Shown here: piece by piece, positions 12,425 to 24,379 of the stretch
Numbering within the stretch: the first letter of the stretch is position 1
Layout of the letters: each line of letters opens with the position of its first letter
Assembly: GCA_011319805.1 (NCBI GenBank)
Contig: SJRY01000234.1
Span: forward strand, 62,001 to 126,000
From: Macrocybe gigantea
Taxonomy: Eukaryota; Basidiomycota; Agaricomycetes; Agaricales; Callistosporiaceae
Length of the DNA: 64,000 nt
Direction: 5' to 3'
Translations under genes and position numbers: made by a program
Notes under the pieces: model-generated
The model's database searches: none
What the model saw: only the letters and a program-made list of their open reading frames with translations
Told to the model about the DNA's origin: nothing

Positions 12425-14388
12425 ATGAATCCTCGCATGCCTAGCTCGCGTAGTCTGGTTTCTGCTGCTTGCAGCGGCTTGAAGCATTCATCTGCACTCA
12501 AGGTATTGGGCCCCTGCTCAGATCATTGTTAATCGCTTCTCTAACTACTTTTTTTTGGGTGTACTATGGTCTTCAGACACTTCGACACTTCAGACGAGCA
12601 GCCGCCTCGGACATAGAGGAGGCACAAGTCGCTGACAATGTTGGAATTTTTTTTTGATGCCTGCGATTTTGATGACTCACATCTGCTCAGGACTTCATAA
12701 TATCCATCTTGCGCGCCAATCCATCTCTACGCGACACGCGGTCTTACCTTGACTCTTTTGGCCCTCGCCCCAGACAGACCCAACCTGCGACCCAGGATAT
12801 AATAATACCCCCTCCTCCTTTGACGAAGAGGTCGCGGATCGACACAAAGCCGGTCGTCGACCATGCTAGGCCGAGTCCGGTCCTTGCTTCAATTCTGAAT
12901 CCCGTTATTCGCAGGACTGCATTAGTCAAAGTTCAGGGCCCATTCACAGATGTGCAGTTGGAAAGCATCGTCCGGGGTCTCGTCTATCTCGAAAAGTTGG
13001 GACTCGTCAGCGTTATTGTAGTGGAAAACGATGAACTCCTCAGAGGCGAAAACGACGAACGCTCCATTGTCATAGAAGATACGATGCGGGTCGTAGCTGC
13101 CCTTGAGAAACACGGCGCGCGGGCTCGCCCCGTTCTCGGTGCAATAGTCAGACTGGGACCGAAACCAGGAGACAATAATGTGCAAGCCGGGAATCTGGTT
13201 CCGCCAGAATCACACACAATTCCTTCGGATCTCACACCGATTCGTTCTGCTCTCCGCGCTGGAGAAATACCGGTTATCCCCCCGTTCGCGCTTGATTCCT
13301 TCTGTCGTTCGACTCGCATAGATGCGAATGATGTGATTGCGGGCCTGGCACGTGGTATGGTTGAGGCATCCGCTATCGAGAATTCCAAACGGAATTCTGA
13401 AGACGAAAGCGACCTCTCGACAGAAGTGGACCTTACACCCCTGAGGCTCATGATCATCAATCAAGAAGGCGGAGTTCCTTCCTATGCGCGCTCGGGCTAT
13501 CCTCACCTCTTAATCAATCTTGACTCAGAATACTTGCACATCCAGGAGACCTTTCTCGACAAGTGGCATCAGACGAACCCAACGGCGCTCTCCAACCTTT
13601 CCCTTGCTCGCACATGTCTTTCCTATATGCCACCGACCTCATCGGCCATCATGGTTTCTCACAGATCGCCCTCTTCCCTCATCGCTAACTTGATCACAAA
13701 TAAACCAGCCGTGAGCTCCAGCCTTCCGCACGCGTTGTTACAAGGGAACAGAAAGCTGACTCCATATACACCAACGCTCCTACGTCGCGGGTTACCGATA
13801 CGTGTCGTCCGCTCCTTCGGGGACGTGGACAAAGACCAGCTCACCGCACTTCTGGAACAATCATTTCGGAAGAACCTGGACGCGGATTCATTCTACGATC
13901 GGCTGGAGAAAGATCTTGATTTCATCATCATCGCAGGAGACTATGCCGGCGCGGCTATTGTCACCAAAGAGCCATCATCCGACGTTACCGAGCCCATCGT
14001 CTATCTCGACAAGTTCGCTGTCTTGCCCAGCCATCAAGGCGATGGCACGGTCGACTTTCTGTGGGTCGCGTTGCACGACGAGACTTACGGATTAGGGCAT
14101 CCTTTCTCTGCCAACCCGAATGGCGGTAAAGGAGGCAAGGGAGAAGGACAAGATCTCGTCTGGAGGAGTCGAGCCGATAATCCCGTCAATAAATGGTATT
14201 TCGAACGCAGTTCTGGACACATTAGGATGGGATCCTGGGTTGTGTTCTGGTGCGATGCGGAAAAACGTCTCAAAATTGAAGAAGGACGTCGTGGACACTC
14301 TGGTCTTTCATTTATTGAGGACTGGGAGCAAGGGCGGCTTTCAAAATGGACCGATGTAGTCATGAAGATTCCTTCGTGTTGGAAGTAG
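12425..14388 (+). CDS. ARG2: Mitochondrial N-acetylglutamate synthase
   Basis: Makes N-acetylglutamate from glutamate and acetyl-CoA, the first step of arginine synthesis in the fungal mitochondrion. The N-terminus (MNPRMPSSRSLVSAACSGLK) looks like a mitochondrial presequence. After the intron comes DFIISILRANPSLRDTRSYL, the family's first conserved block. An amino-acid-kinase-like region follows (LVKVQGPFTDVQLESIVRGL, PVIPPFALDSF). The C-terminal NAT domain includes LLRRGLPIRVVRSFGDVD, VYLDKFAVLPSHQGDGTVDF, LVWRSRADNPVNKWYFERSS and a final FIEDWEQGRLSKWTDVV. Model: exons 12425-12502 and 12691-14388, 591 residues. The 188-base intron is about three times the local norm and may hide a small exon near 12577-12630. 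Confidence 0.9.
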
Positions 14389-14673
14389 AACATTCCGTGC
14401 AGAAAAAAACGGAACAATATCACGTTAGAGTAAAATACGACTGTAATAATATGTACCGGATGCCGTGACACGAGATATACCACAAGACAAATTATTTCGT
14501 TCAAAGTAGACTTGCCCACGTAAGAATCGATCCAGGTGGCGCACGCGCGATTCCGCACCGCAGCTCACGAGAAAGAATTTCTTATTCCGACCTGTAAATG
14601 TGGGATATACGATAACTAGTCGAAGACAGACTGTAGAAATCCCAATAGAGAAAGACTACCATCCCGTAGTTCC

Positions 14674-16088
14674 TCAGATAATGCTGTCTAGTAGCTTCCG
14701 CGACGCTTCGACTCCCACCTATATCAATAATCCGGTGAAACAGTTTCGCACGCCAAAATAATTGCGAATACTCACGAAAGTTGCCGCGTTCGCAGGGAAT
14801 GCCTTGGGGTGCTGTTGAGACCAGATTATAAAAAAGCTGGTAGTGATTAAACTTACCCTCGCCATTGCAGGTCCAAAACCCTTCCAGAGAGCCCGTATAC
14901 CGTCTTGGGCAATGGTCTTTTGAGCGCAGTCTAGTATACCGGAGTACGTTCCGGTTGGTGCAGATTGGATCCGAGATTTCAGCACCTGATTATCGAGCAA
15001 TAAGAATGTACAAGCGGTAACTCTCATCGGAGCAATTGACTCACGTCAGGGGGAATCGCCAAGGCCCACATCGCTACTCCTGCAGTACCTCCAGCAAAAA
15101 CGATGGCACCAAGGTGCAAGTCAGCCGGCGATGCACCCGCTGGTGTGAGAAGTTTTTTTGTGACTTCGTATGCAGCAAAATATCTGTGTAAGTTAAGTAC
15201 TCATTGTTTGGAGAATCGTTAAAGAACTGAGGCATACGCTGCACTTCCTGGCCCGTCGCGGGCCAGAGTAGCTCCCGTGCCTCGGAAAATACTCCGGAGG
15301 CCGCCCTCTTTGTGCAAATGCTTAAGCACGTCAAAAACACCTTTGTATTTATGTTCCATGTTTCCTTGTCCTTGCACCTGTTTGAACGTCATCAATCGCC
15401 CAGGTAATTCGACGGCTCGGGCAACTTACTTGAAGCAATACTTTGGCCCTCTCTACTGGTGCTGTAATGAGTGTGGTAGGGATGGCAGACAGGAAACCGG
15501 CCGTCGCAAGCTCAGCCGTGCTCAGTTTTGGGTCTACGCGATTTGGCGTCAGGGCATAGATGAGGGTTTTTGAAGCGTCGTAAGCCTGTTAGGACAAGAC
15601 GTGGTGAGCAATGGAGGGTTTCAAAGCAGGAAAAGACACACCCAGAATGACACGGCGAAGATAGGCGTTACACCAAGCAAAGGCGGAACCATGCCGCGAT
15701 ACATCCTGGGACAGAAATTCAGTTGGGAACTGGTGTAGGCACAACGCCATGACATGCCCCGTGATGCCGTCTCGGGCAAGGGTCTTCCTCACAACATCTA
15801 ACGATCCAGTATAAGCTCCTTGGGCCGCTGTCTGGAGCCGCGTCTTGGTCAAGTCAAATGGGTGACCTTGAAGTGGGTGTTATGAAAGGTCTGACTTGGC
15901 CAAGCGAACAGAAAGCGTTACCGACAAGAACCGCAGCGATACCACCAAAGCCTCCAGCGATGAACGCCTTCGCTGATTCAACGGCAGAGACTTTGGCTTC
16001 CTCAGCAGCTGGCGGCGCGTCGTTGCCCTGCATATCAGGTGGTGAGCAATTGTCAGAGTTGCAACTGCGAGGAAATTGGGCTCACCAT
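14674..16088 (-). CDS. CRC1: Mitochondrial carnitine/acylcarnitine carrier
   Basis: Inner-membrane carrier that exchanges acylcarnitine for carnitine, linking peroxisomal or cytosolic acyl groups to mitochondrial oxidation. Three carrier repeats are visible: HPFDLTKTRLQT with GAYTGSLDVVRKTLARDG; APVERAKVLLQVQGQG with YKGVFDVLKHLHKEGG; and IPPDVLKSRIQSAP with YSGILDCAQKTIAQDG. GVTPIFAVSFWAYD and LARDGPGSAAYFAAYE match the carnitine-carrier subfamily. The N-terminus is GNDAPPAAEEAKVSAVESAKAFIAGGFGG. The start could be a one-codon first exon (ATG 16086-16088, followed by GTGAGC) or the ATG at 16031-16033 directly upstream of the coding block. The last exon ends in ASRKLLDSII with the stop at 14674-14676. 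At least six introns. Gene looks intact. Confidence 0.9.
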
Positions 16089-16413
16089 GGTCTGTGAAGT
16101 GAACAAGGGTATCGGAAGACTGGGCGACCGCAAGCCAAACTTTAGATTTCAAGGAGAGCCTCGTGCCGTGGGGTAGAGGATTTAACCGCTCGGAGGGCGA
16201 ACATGGTGAACCGTTAAATTCACGTGCTGATCGCAACAAGCTCAGATTTCCCCAGAATTTTTTACGCAGATATTTCAAAATAATTTTACATAGTTCCAAT
16301 CTATAGATAACATGTATGTACATTCCGCCTCTAGGGTTCATCATGATCATCCCGACCAAAGCCTCCAACCGGCTCGTACGTTGCCTCTGTCCTGTCTATC
16401 CTCCAGAGCGTCC

Positions 16414-19148
16414 TCACCCCGTAAAAAACATACAAATCAATCCGCAGCCTACGAAACCCGCGCTCAGCGGGGCCCCGTATGCGAACCACCAGGAAGGGTA
16501 ATATGGCATAACCAGTTTGTCAATTTGGATGACACCGCCTCCGCCACCGGCAGTAGATCGACCCCAGGAAAGCACCCGAGCCCAGTCTGCGCTCTTGCTA
16601 TCCGAACCTCGCGTTCCCTTTATGCCCACAACGAAGCCGCTGATATCTTCTCTGTTTCGAAATATGATGTCGCCATACGAGGCCGCCCCCGAGCGCAGGG
16701 TGGTGTAGGTGACGGAGTCAACGAGAGGTAGGGGCAGACTGTTGAACAGCGGGCCATCCCGCGAGATAGAACTAAGCGAGACGGGTGAGGTCAAGATAAG
16801 GTGCTGCGAGGCGATATCGCGAAGACTATTGATGTCTGCATAAAGCGCCGTCAGGTTTATACCCTTGAATGCATCGTCTTTGGGGCACAACAGCGTCCAC
16901 GCAGCGCCATCAACGCCCTGATCTGCCCAAGGCGAACCCTGCGGTGGAGCAGTCCCATTCAAAATCCACTCAAAGCCAGCCTTGATCATGATGGACGCCA
17001 TGGTATTTCCTTCGGCGGCCTTGACAAGTTTGCCAATAGTCAGGTTGACAGATCGTGGAATGAGGATATCAGATAACTCGTGAACGACGCCCGTGTTGGT
17101 AAGGAAGTTTCGTGGATATAGTTCGGCTTTAAGCCCTGGCCATCCTCCGCTTGCACTGATGGTTATACTTCCGTTCTTGAACCGATCAATCTGCACGTCG
17201 CTGCCCTCCAAGGTCGCGAACGAATGCTGCGATCCCCTTGCAAAGCTTTGAGTATTCGACTGAATCGAGTACATGATGCAGAATGACGTGTTCTAGGTCT
17301 GGCTTTGATGACGCCGCCAGGAGGTGCGCGCTAACCAGCCGACCTAATCGCTGGAATGCCGCATTGTGGGGTATGAGAAAGGTCGTTCGAGGTGCATTGC
17401 GTAAAATGTCTCCCTGAGAAGTGGAAGATATTGCAGCCAGAAAAGACGAGAGATCGAGGTGGGGCAGGGCAGTTTGAAATGGATCCGAGGGTGGGGCAAG
17501 TGGTCGAGAGATGAAGTATATGACCGTGTTGTTTACTTCGACTGTGAGAATGGAAGAAATTTTGAGTACTGACGACGCGTCCCGATCTCCGAATACTGAC
17601 CTGCGTCACCGATCACGCGTGCACCGCTAAATTTGATGGACTTGGTCGAGCGATCCATTATCCCCTCGTAGCCGACCTCCACATCCAGGACTTGCTTTCC
17701 TTTGAGCCCTTCTTCTTCTAATCTTGTTTCGAGCAACATTCCGTGTTCTAGCTTTTTGGGACGCCATTTTCCGGGTAAAAAATGGTATTCGAGGGCCTTC
17801 TTGAGCTCATTACTCCCTTTCTCCGGTAAACCGCCATTACCAAAGACGGAGAGAACGTCATCTTTTGGAGCCAGAATTGTAATCTCTGTGTCTGTGTTAT
17901 TGACAAGGGAAGTCAAGTTCACGGAATGCAACATTGATATGAAAGTCGTGCAGTTCAAGGCGAGCAGGAATTTCTCGGGAGTCAATCGGAGGGCGCCAGG
18001 TGGCGCGAGGAGAGAATCAACAAGGTGCAAGACTCCGTTGGAAGCATATATATCGGGTTTAACCAATTTAGCCCAAGAAACGTTCGTCTTCCCTCGAGAC
18101 ACCACGATTTCCAATTTGTTACCGTCGATCGTAGTGACTGTTCCCCTCAACAAGTGAAACTGGGTAACTGAAGAATAAAGTCAGACGGCACTTACGATTG
18201 GACGAAGACTGGAAAGAATCGGAATATACGACCGATTTCTGTACTACTGCGTGCATGTTGAGAATGCGGCGCAAGTCGTCGGTCGCGAATTCGCTCTCCA
18301 GATAAAGTCTTTCATAGTGATCCAAACTATTCCATGCATCGTCAGTCGGCAGAAAAACGGTCATTTCCGAAGAACTGTTCAGAGTCTTGATTATTTCCGG
18401 GGTCAGAATCCTAGCGAAGTATGACAGGCCAGATTGCTGGGAAGCGACTTGAGCTGAAATAATATGAGAAAGGAATGCATTCGACGTCTCGAGGAAGCAT
18501 ACCAAGGTCTGAAGGAGCTGATAGTACATCTGCAATACCATACAAGATACCGTTCCCAGCGTCAACATGGTTTTTGATGATCTTGACTCCACCTTTTCCG
18601 AATGCATCGACACTGACCCACCCTTCTTCGCCTCGAGCTATGATACGAAGGCGCTGAGGTTCACCACCAAGAGTGCCACCGGGGATGGGCATCCATGGAG
18701 GGTTCGGAGGAGGGTCTCGAGACGGTGGTTCTTGGGGTGTTCTGGGATAGTGTAACGTCTTAAGGGTTTGTGGAGCGCTTCCGGATGGTACGGCAGGTAG
18801 TGAATAATTGAGAATATGGTAAAGAAGTTGTTGCCTGAGTTTCTCCTGTATGTTGTCTAAGAGAGGGTGGGTATCGTCCTGCAGGGCCAGCGACCAGAGT
18901 CGATTTTTCGAGGCGTGCCGCTTGATAGCATCGTTTGTTGGTGCAAAAAGAGTGCTTCCGTTGAGCTTGTTGAGGGTAGGGATGAGTCGGGTTCGCTGGA
19001 ACAGGTGAAGCAGCGACTCGTAGTCTGGATCCTCGGACAATGCTTGCACCAAGGTTTTCCTAGTGACGGAGACGAGCGGTACTTGGCTAGCCAGGGCCAA
19101 TGAGGCGGAGAAAAAGAGAGAGACTATGAGGTGTATTAGTTGGTGCAT
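16414..19148 (-). CDS. Five-domain fasciclin (FAS1) membrane protein
   Basis: Secretory or surface protein of roughly 860 residues. It opens with a signal peptide (MHQLIHLIVSLFFSASLALA) and ends with a hydrophobic segment (APLSAGFVGCGLICMFF) that would anchor it by its C-terminus. In between I count five FAS1 units, each with the H1-type motif: GSTLFAPTNDAIKRH, EMTVFLPTDDAWNSL, EITILAPKDDVLSVF, RTTFLIPHNAAFQRL and WTLLCPKDDAFKGI. Each is followed by an H2-like block (for example GVLHLVDSLLAPPG and GVVHELSDILIPRS). FAS1 domains mediate adhesion or membrane association; YLR001C in yeast is a comparable multi-FAS1 vacuolar protein. Domain 1 has a proline-rich insertion. Three GT-AG introns resolve cleanly. 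Many N-glycosylation sequons. Divergent from RAV1, 141 bases between starts. Confidence 0.88.
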
Positions 19149-19289
19149 GGTGAACTGAGCATCTCCTGCTCGTCGCATTCCGCTGCGGCGCCTGGCACCC
19201 AGAATTACTGGCACGTGGCATACGATGACGTAATACGCGTATTCCTCCATCTCGCCTCCACAAGCCGCTAACCCGTTGAGCATCGCGCC

Positions 19290-22200
19290 ATGCTCAACCT
19301 CAATGCTTTCTACACGCCATCTCCTTCTATTCCATTCCACCACCTCACCTTCCACGACCAGTCGTTCCTTGTGCGCCCTTTACCGTTTCCTGATGATTCA
19401 ATTGACTCATTCTTTCAGATTTACCCGTCCGCCGATGCTATCGTGCTCCTCGACTCCTCAACTTTCCACCTCGTGCGCGTCCTGGCTTTTCGCGACGCAT
19501 TTCCAGACGTTCTCGGCCCTTCCCCAATAATATCCGCCGTGGCTATGGATTCGGGCATGAAATTTGTGCGTCCCGACTCCCGAGTTCTGCTTTCCCTTCG
19601 CGGCCATCTAGAACATCTGACAGATTGTCGCCGCCATGGACAATAAGTTGGCCGCATGGTCGCTCTCTGACGTAGATAAAAGAACTTGGAGAGTACACTC
19701 GACTTTGCGTCTGCCAGAGGACCTGTCCATATCTGCGCTTGCTTGCAAAGCTGGTGACGTACTCCAACAGTAGGTTCACTATTGGAATCAAATCTGATAC
19801 TTCTCCAGGTTTGCTTGCGGTGGGCTTTAGCCGTGGTCTCTCGGTATATACCCTCATACTCGACAACGACTTACCAACATGGTCTCAAAAATGGACCGTG
19901 CGGTAGGTCCCTCGCATGCTGATGACAGTCAGTGCAAGTATCTCATCAATTTCCAGCGGCCCTCCACCCTCCCATATAAGGTTTGCTCCCTCTCTCATGA
20001 GTATCGCTGCTTCCAACAAAGTCAGGACCTGTCTCGACGCCTACACGTCATACTAACATAACACCGCGTTCTCTTTGATAGGAAGACAATAACATCAGGA
20101 TATACTCCACTACATCGGGTCGTCAGATGCAGACGATACCTCATCCCCGACCTGTAGCAAACCTCGCATGGCGTACCACCCTAACCTCAAGCCGGTGAGC
20201 GAAGCAGCACAGCTGTACCTCTCTTTTGTTTGACCAGTCATTAGAAACGATCTCATCCTTTACACTGTGACGACTGATTCAACTATCCGAATATTTCTTC
20301 CCATTCTTGATTCGCCCCACTACCTACAGCTTCACGCCGCTGTAGACTTGTACTCCGCCTTGCCGTATAGCGTGGTGTCAAGTTATACTTCAACTGAAAT
20401 CTCCAGGACAAAGGCCTTCTGGTTAGACAAGGACGTCATAGACCATGCCCTCAATCAGATTTTGGCAACGACGGTAGAACCCAATGACGCGCAAAGCAGA
20501 AGGATTAAAGAAATGAAGGATGAAGGATGGGACCTCTTCTTGCACATCCTTTATGATGGAGCTATCGTCGTCACGGCTGTCTCCGTGAGTTACCTCGCAA
20601 TGAAATTGTTGGCGTACTCTTTTGAGACGAATTCGCCAGAACATTGATAGCAAACCGCCGACTCTCTTAAGGACTTTCACGTTGCAACAGTTGCCCCAGT
20701 CCACTCTCCCCATCTCTCCTTCGTATATGCACCTTATTCCAAACCCTGACCCATTCGCTGTTACTCTTGTTTTAGCTCCGCCACTTTATTCCTTCAAGCT
20801 CTCGCTCATGTCGTTTTTTGATGCTAAAGCGGAGGGGTTACGTCTAGGCAAGAAACTTGCCACCTGGTTACCTGACGATGTCTCTAGCCTTGTACGATTC
20901 GTACGTACGCCGGAAGGCAGAGGTCTCGGTGTGATTCGTCAGAATGGCGGTGGCGAGGCCTGGCGAATCATGCAACATGGATCAAGACTGGCTCGCGGTG
21001 GAAAGTGGAGATCAGCCGATCATATTGTGATACTTCAGCAAGGTAAAACTCATGCTTTCCTAACACTCGCAGCCAGCTGCTGATTGCCATGTCAGCCGCT
21101 ACCTTTGCAACATATTCAAATTCAGATAGTACACTCACTTTATACACTGATCCCATTCAGAAAATCACCCTCCCTTGCATTTCCCATCTTTTTTCTATGC
21201 CTTCTCAAGGGCAGGTCGAAAACATCTATGGAATCACTTCCGATTTGTCCATATTACAGATACATGCTAGCTGCAAGACTTTACCAGGCTTGACGCTGCA
21301 TTCGGAAAGCATTTTGCCTCTCTCATGTCCCCGAAATTCATACTCCCAGTGGACCCTATGGCATGGAGTTCTGGGCAATCCTGGACGCAACACGACGTCC
21401 TATTGAGCGTATCCGGTGCGGGAGAATTGGCGTTCTGGGTTCCGGAGGAGTCGAGCACCAAATGGCGATGTACTGGGAAAGTTCGTACAGGTCGGACATG
21501 CATTACGAAAGCGAGTTGCAGTTCGGCAAAAAAGACAGCTTTGGGTGAGCAATAAGATCTATTGATTGCTATTACCCTTATAGTTCTTTCTTCAAGTTGT
21601 CGCGGAAACCAACGAGAATGAACTGACCATATGGGATTCACTGGAATCTGAGTTTGCTCAGGGACTTGAATATCGTGGGTTTTACAGGTATTGTGGACTT
21701 TCCTTTGAAACTCAAACATGGTCTGACGTCTTCTCCAGCGAAACTGTCAACGATTTGGATTGGACTTCAACGCCAGATGCACAATCAATATTGGCAATTG
21801 GCTTTCTCGGTCATGTAGACCTCTTGTGTCAACAACGGATGACTTATTTTGATGGAGGTCCTGGTTGGGCTCTTTGTTTCAAGATTGATATTGGGAGGTA
21901 ATAAAAATGGAGTTATTTCGGAATGAATTACTCAATCTCCGTCAAAAACAGCTTCGTATCATATCCTATCTGTGACTCCATTTGGCTAGCAGACGGGTCG
22001 TTACTTGTAGGCGCAGGTCATCAAATGTATCTTTATGGCTCTCGACCCCAGGCTATCGACGCAGGTGACACACTCTTCGAATACGTGGCCCGAAGAAACG
22101 GACCCTTAGAGGATTACCATCCTCAGATGGTCCTTCAATGTTTACTCTGGAGTGCGTCTCTGTCGCTTCTCCCTGTCTCTCGCTTAACTTTCATTCTTGC

Positions 22201-24261
22201 AACCAGACAAAATTGAATTGGTCAAGGATATCATAGTTAACATGGCAAAAGATATTGAAGCCCAGCCAATTGGTGAATATCCCTCCAAATGGACATCGAT
22301 GCCCATAGAACGTTTCCTCTCTAAAGACCAACCAAGCCCAAAAGTCCGTATAGCGCTCCAGTAGCCCTGAGATCATTTTTGAACTTCAGCACAGTATGTC
22401 AATGGCAGGAGACAACACACCTCTCTCTTTCAAGACTCGTATCGAAAGGAAGAGTGAGCAATCTCTACCCATCACCTGTCAGGGCAACTCACATTCGTAG
22501 TTCTGAGAAAGGTTTCTCTCGACCGCTTGTTACCCATCTGCTTAAGACATTAGAGAATCGTCCGTTGCCTCATCTGACGCCCAATGAACATGCCCATCTT
22601 ATTGTCCTTATTCAAACCACTCTAGAGGTATAAAAGTCACGCTTGTGGTCTTGCTTGTCTTGCTCAATGTGAAAACTCTAGATCGATGAGCAGCGACGCG
22701 CATTGGATGCTAACGGCCTTCGCTATCTCATTACTATGCGATCATTTTATATTCTGAACTATCGTGCGTCTGCACCCAGCAGTCCTCAGTCCAAGGGGGC
22801 TCTCCCGCGGCAAACAGGGCGGCGAGAACGACTTCGGTATAGAGACATGATCTGGGCCTTCCACAGCGAAAGCCAGCAGCTGTTGCTCGATGCTTCTATT
22901 TCTGCTTGCAACGGAAAGATGTGTTGGGCAGATGCCAGGGCACTAGGCGTTCCCATCTGGTTAAATTCCATCGAAATGCTGGTTCGTAGACTGGTATGTC
23001 CGGCCAAAGAACATTTGTCCTGACATCTTCTTAGCGATCTCAACTTGAAGTCATCGCAAGAAATGAGTATATGGCGGGTGACAATCGGGATCCCGTATCG
23101 TGCTCTCTCTACTACTTTGCCCTTGGTAAAGTGAAACTAGTGCATGGCCTCTGGCGACAAGCGGGTTGGCATAAAGAACAAGCCCTAATGCTCAAGTTTC
23201 TGGGCAATAATTTCTCAATGCAGCGTTGGCGAAGGGCTGCCTTGAAGAATGCTTATGCATTGCTCAGCAAACAACGTTTCGGTGAGTGGCAGCGCCACGC
23301 ATTTGGGCTTCCATCGATTATGGCTTTAGAATATGCTGCCGCATTCTTCCTTCTTGGAAATTCCTTGAAAGACGCCGTCAATGTATGCATCAAGCAGTTA
23401 GGGGATTTCCAGCTGGCCATCGCGCTAGCCAGAATCGTTGAACAAAGAAACGACGGGCCTGTCCTCCTAGACATCCTCAACAGCACGGTGCTACCGTTAG
23501 CGTTCATGGATGGAAACCGTTGGCTCGCGAGCTGGGCGTTCTGGCTACTGAATCGGAGAGATCTGTCAGTCAGAATTCTTTTGGTTTGTTCCCTTCCAGA
23601 CCTTTACAATGTATGTTGCTGACGTGCGATATCAGACGCCTTTGCAAGATATTGCAGATGCATTGGACATAAAGGTCGACATAGGAGAGCCCCATTATGA
23701 TGATCCTAGTCTCGCCCTTCTGTTCTCCCAGCTGCGTTCCAAAACTCTTCAGACAGCCAAAGGCACCAGCGAAATTTCGGGCCGATTAGAATTCAACTTT
23801 GTGTTACAGATGGCGAGAGTGTTTTGTAGGATGGGTAAGGTTGTATTATACGTCTCACATTAACATCTACTCAACAACAGCACGCAGGCTGCCACGTCCT
23901 TGCGTTGGACCTTGTTCGATCTTGGGAATTTGATCGCCCCCCGATGGTTGTCCCGGATAGATTCGAGGAAAATATTGCTGACCATGTCCCGTTACCGCCA
24001 AGTCCGACAGCAGCGCGTCGGTCAATGTTCGGCCTAGCTCACCGGCGCAGGTCGTCAATCATGATCGATATGCAGATTCCTTCTCTTCCACCGACAAGAC
24101 CAGCCTCGCCAAAGGCAAAGGAAGTGATGCCATTGGTGCAGGAAGAACCCATGAAGGAAGAAAGTGATTTCATTGCGCGGAAGGTTAACCTAGGCAACCT
24201 CATGAAGACAGCGAAACAAGATGTAACGGTACCTGAATTTGATATCAATTCATTTTTCTAG
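19290..24261 (+). CDS. RAV1: RAVE complex subunit Rav1 (DMXL family)
   Basis: Scaffold of the RAVE complex, which reassembles the vacuolar H+-ATPase by joining V1 to Vo. The first half is a WD40-like propeller region (IVAAMDNKLAAWSLSDVD, GLLAVGFSRGLSVYTL, DVLLSVSGAGELAFWVP, NENELTIWDSLESEF, LLVGAGHQMYLYG). The Rav1p_C region follows: RYRDMIWAFHSESQQLLLD, KMCWADARALGVPIWLNS, NRDPVSCSLYYFALGKVKL, LWRQAGWHKEQALMLKFLG, FFLLGNSLKDAVNVCIKQL, DFQLAIALARIVE. The end is VNLGNLMKTAKQDVTVPEF. First exon 19290-19565; well over a dozen introns. One base seems missing near 21321, where the frame changes just before KFILPVDPMAWS with no possible intron. The stretch 22330-22500 is also hard to splice cleanly. 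Confidence 0.9.
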
Positions 24262-24379
24262 CTTTGATCATACCATTGCATCGTTCACTCGATAGCAATC
24301 CTGTACTTGAGTAATGATATAATATATTGCAACACAGCTCCGGCCTGATGTGAGAGAAACAAAAAGCGGCATGAAAGTT

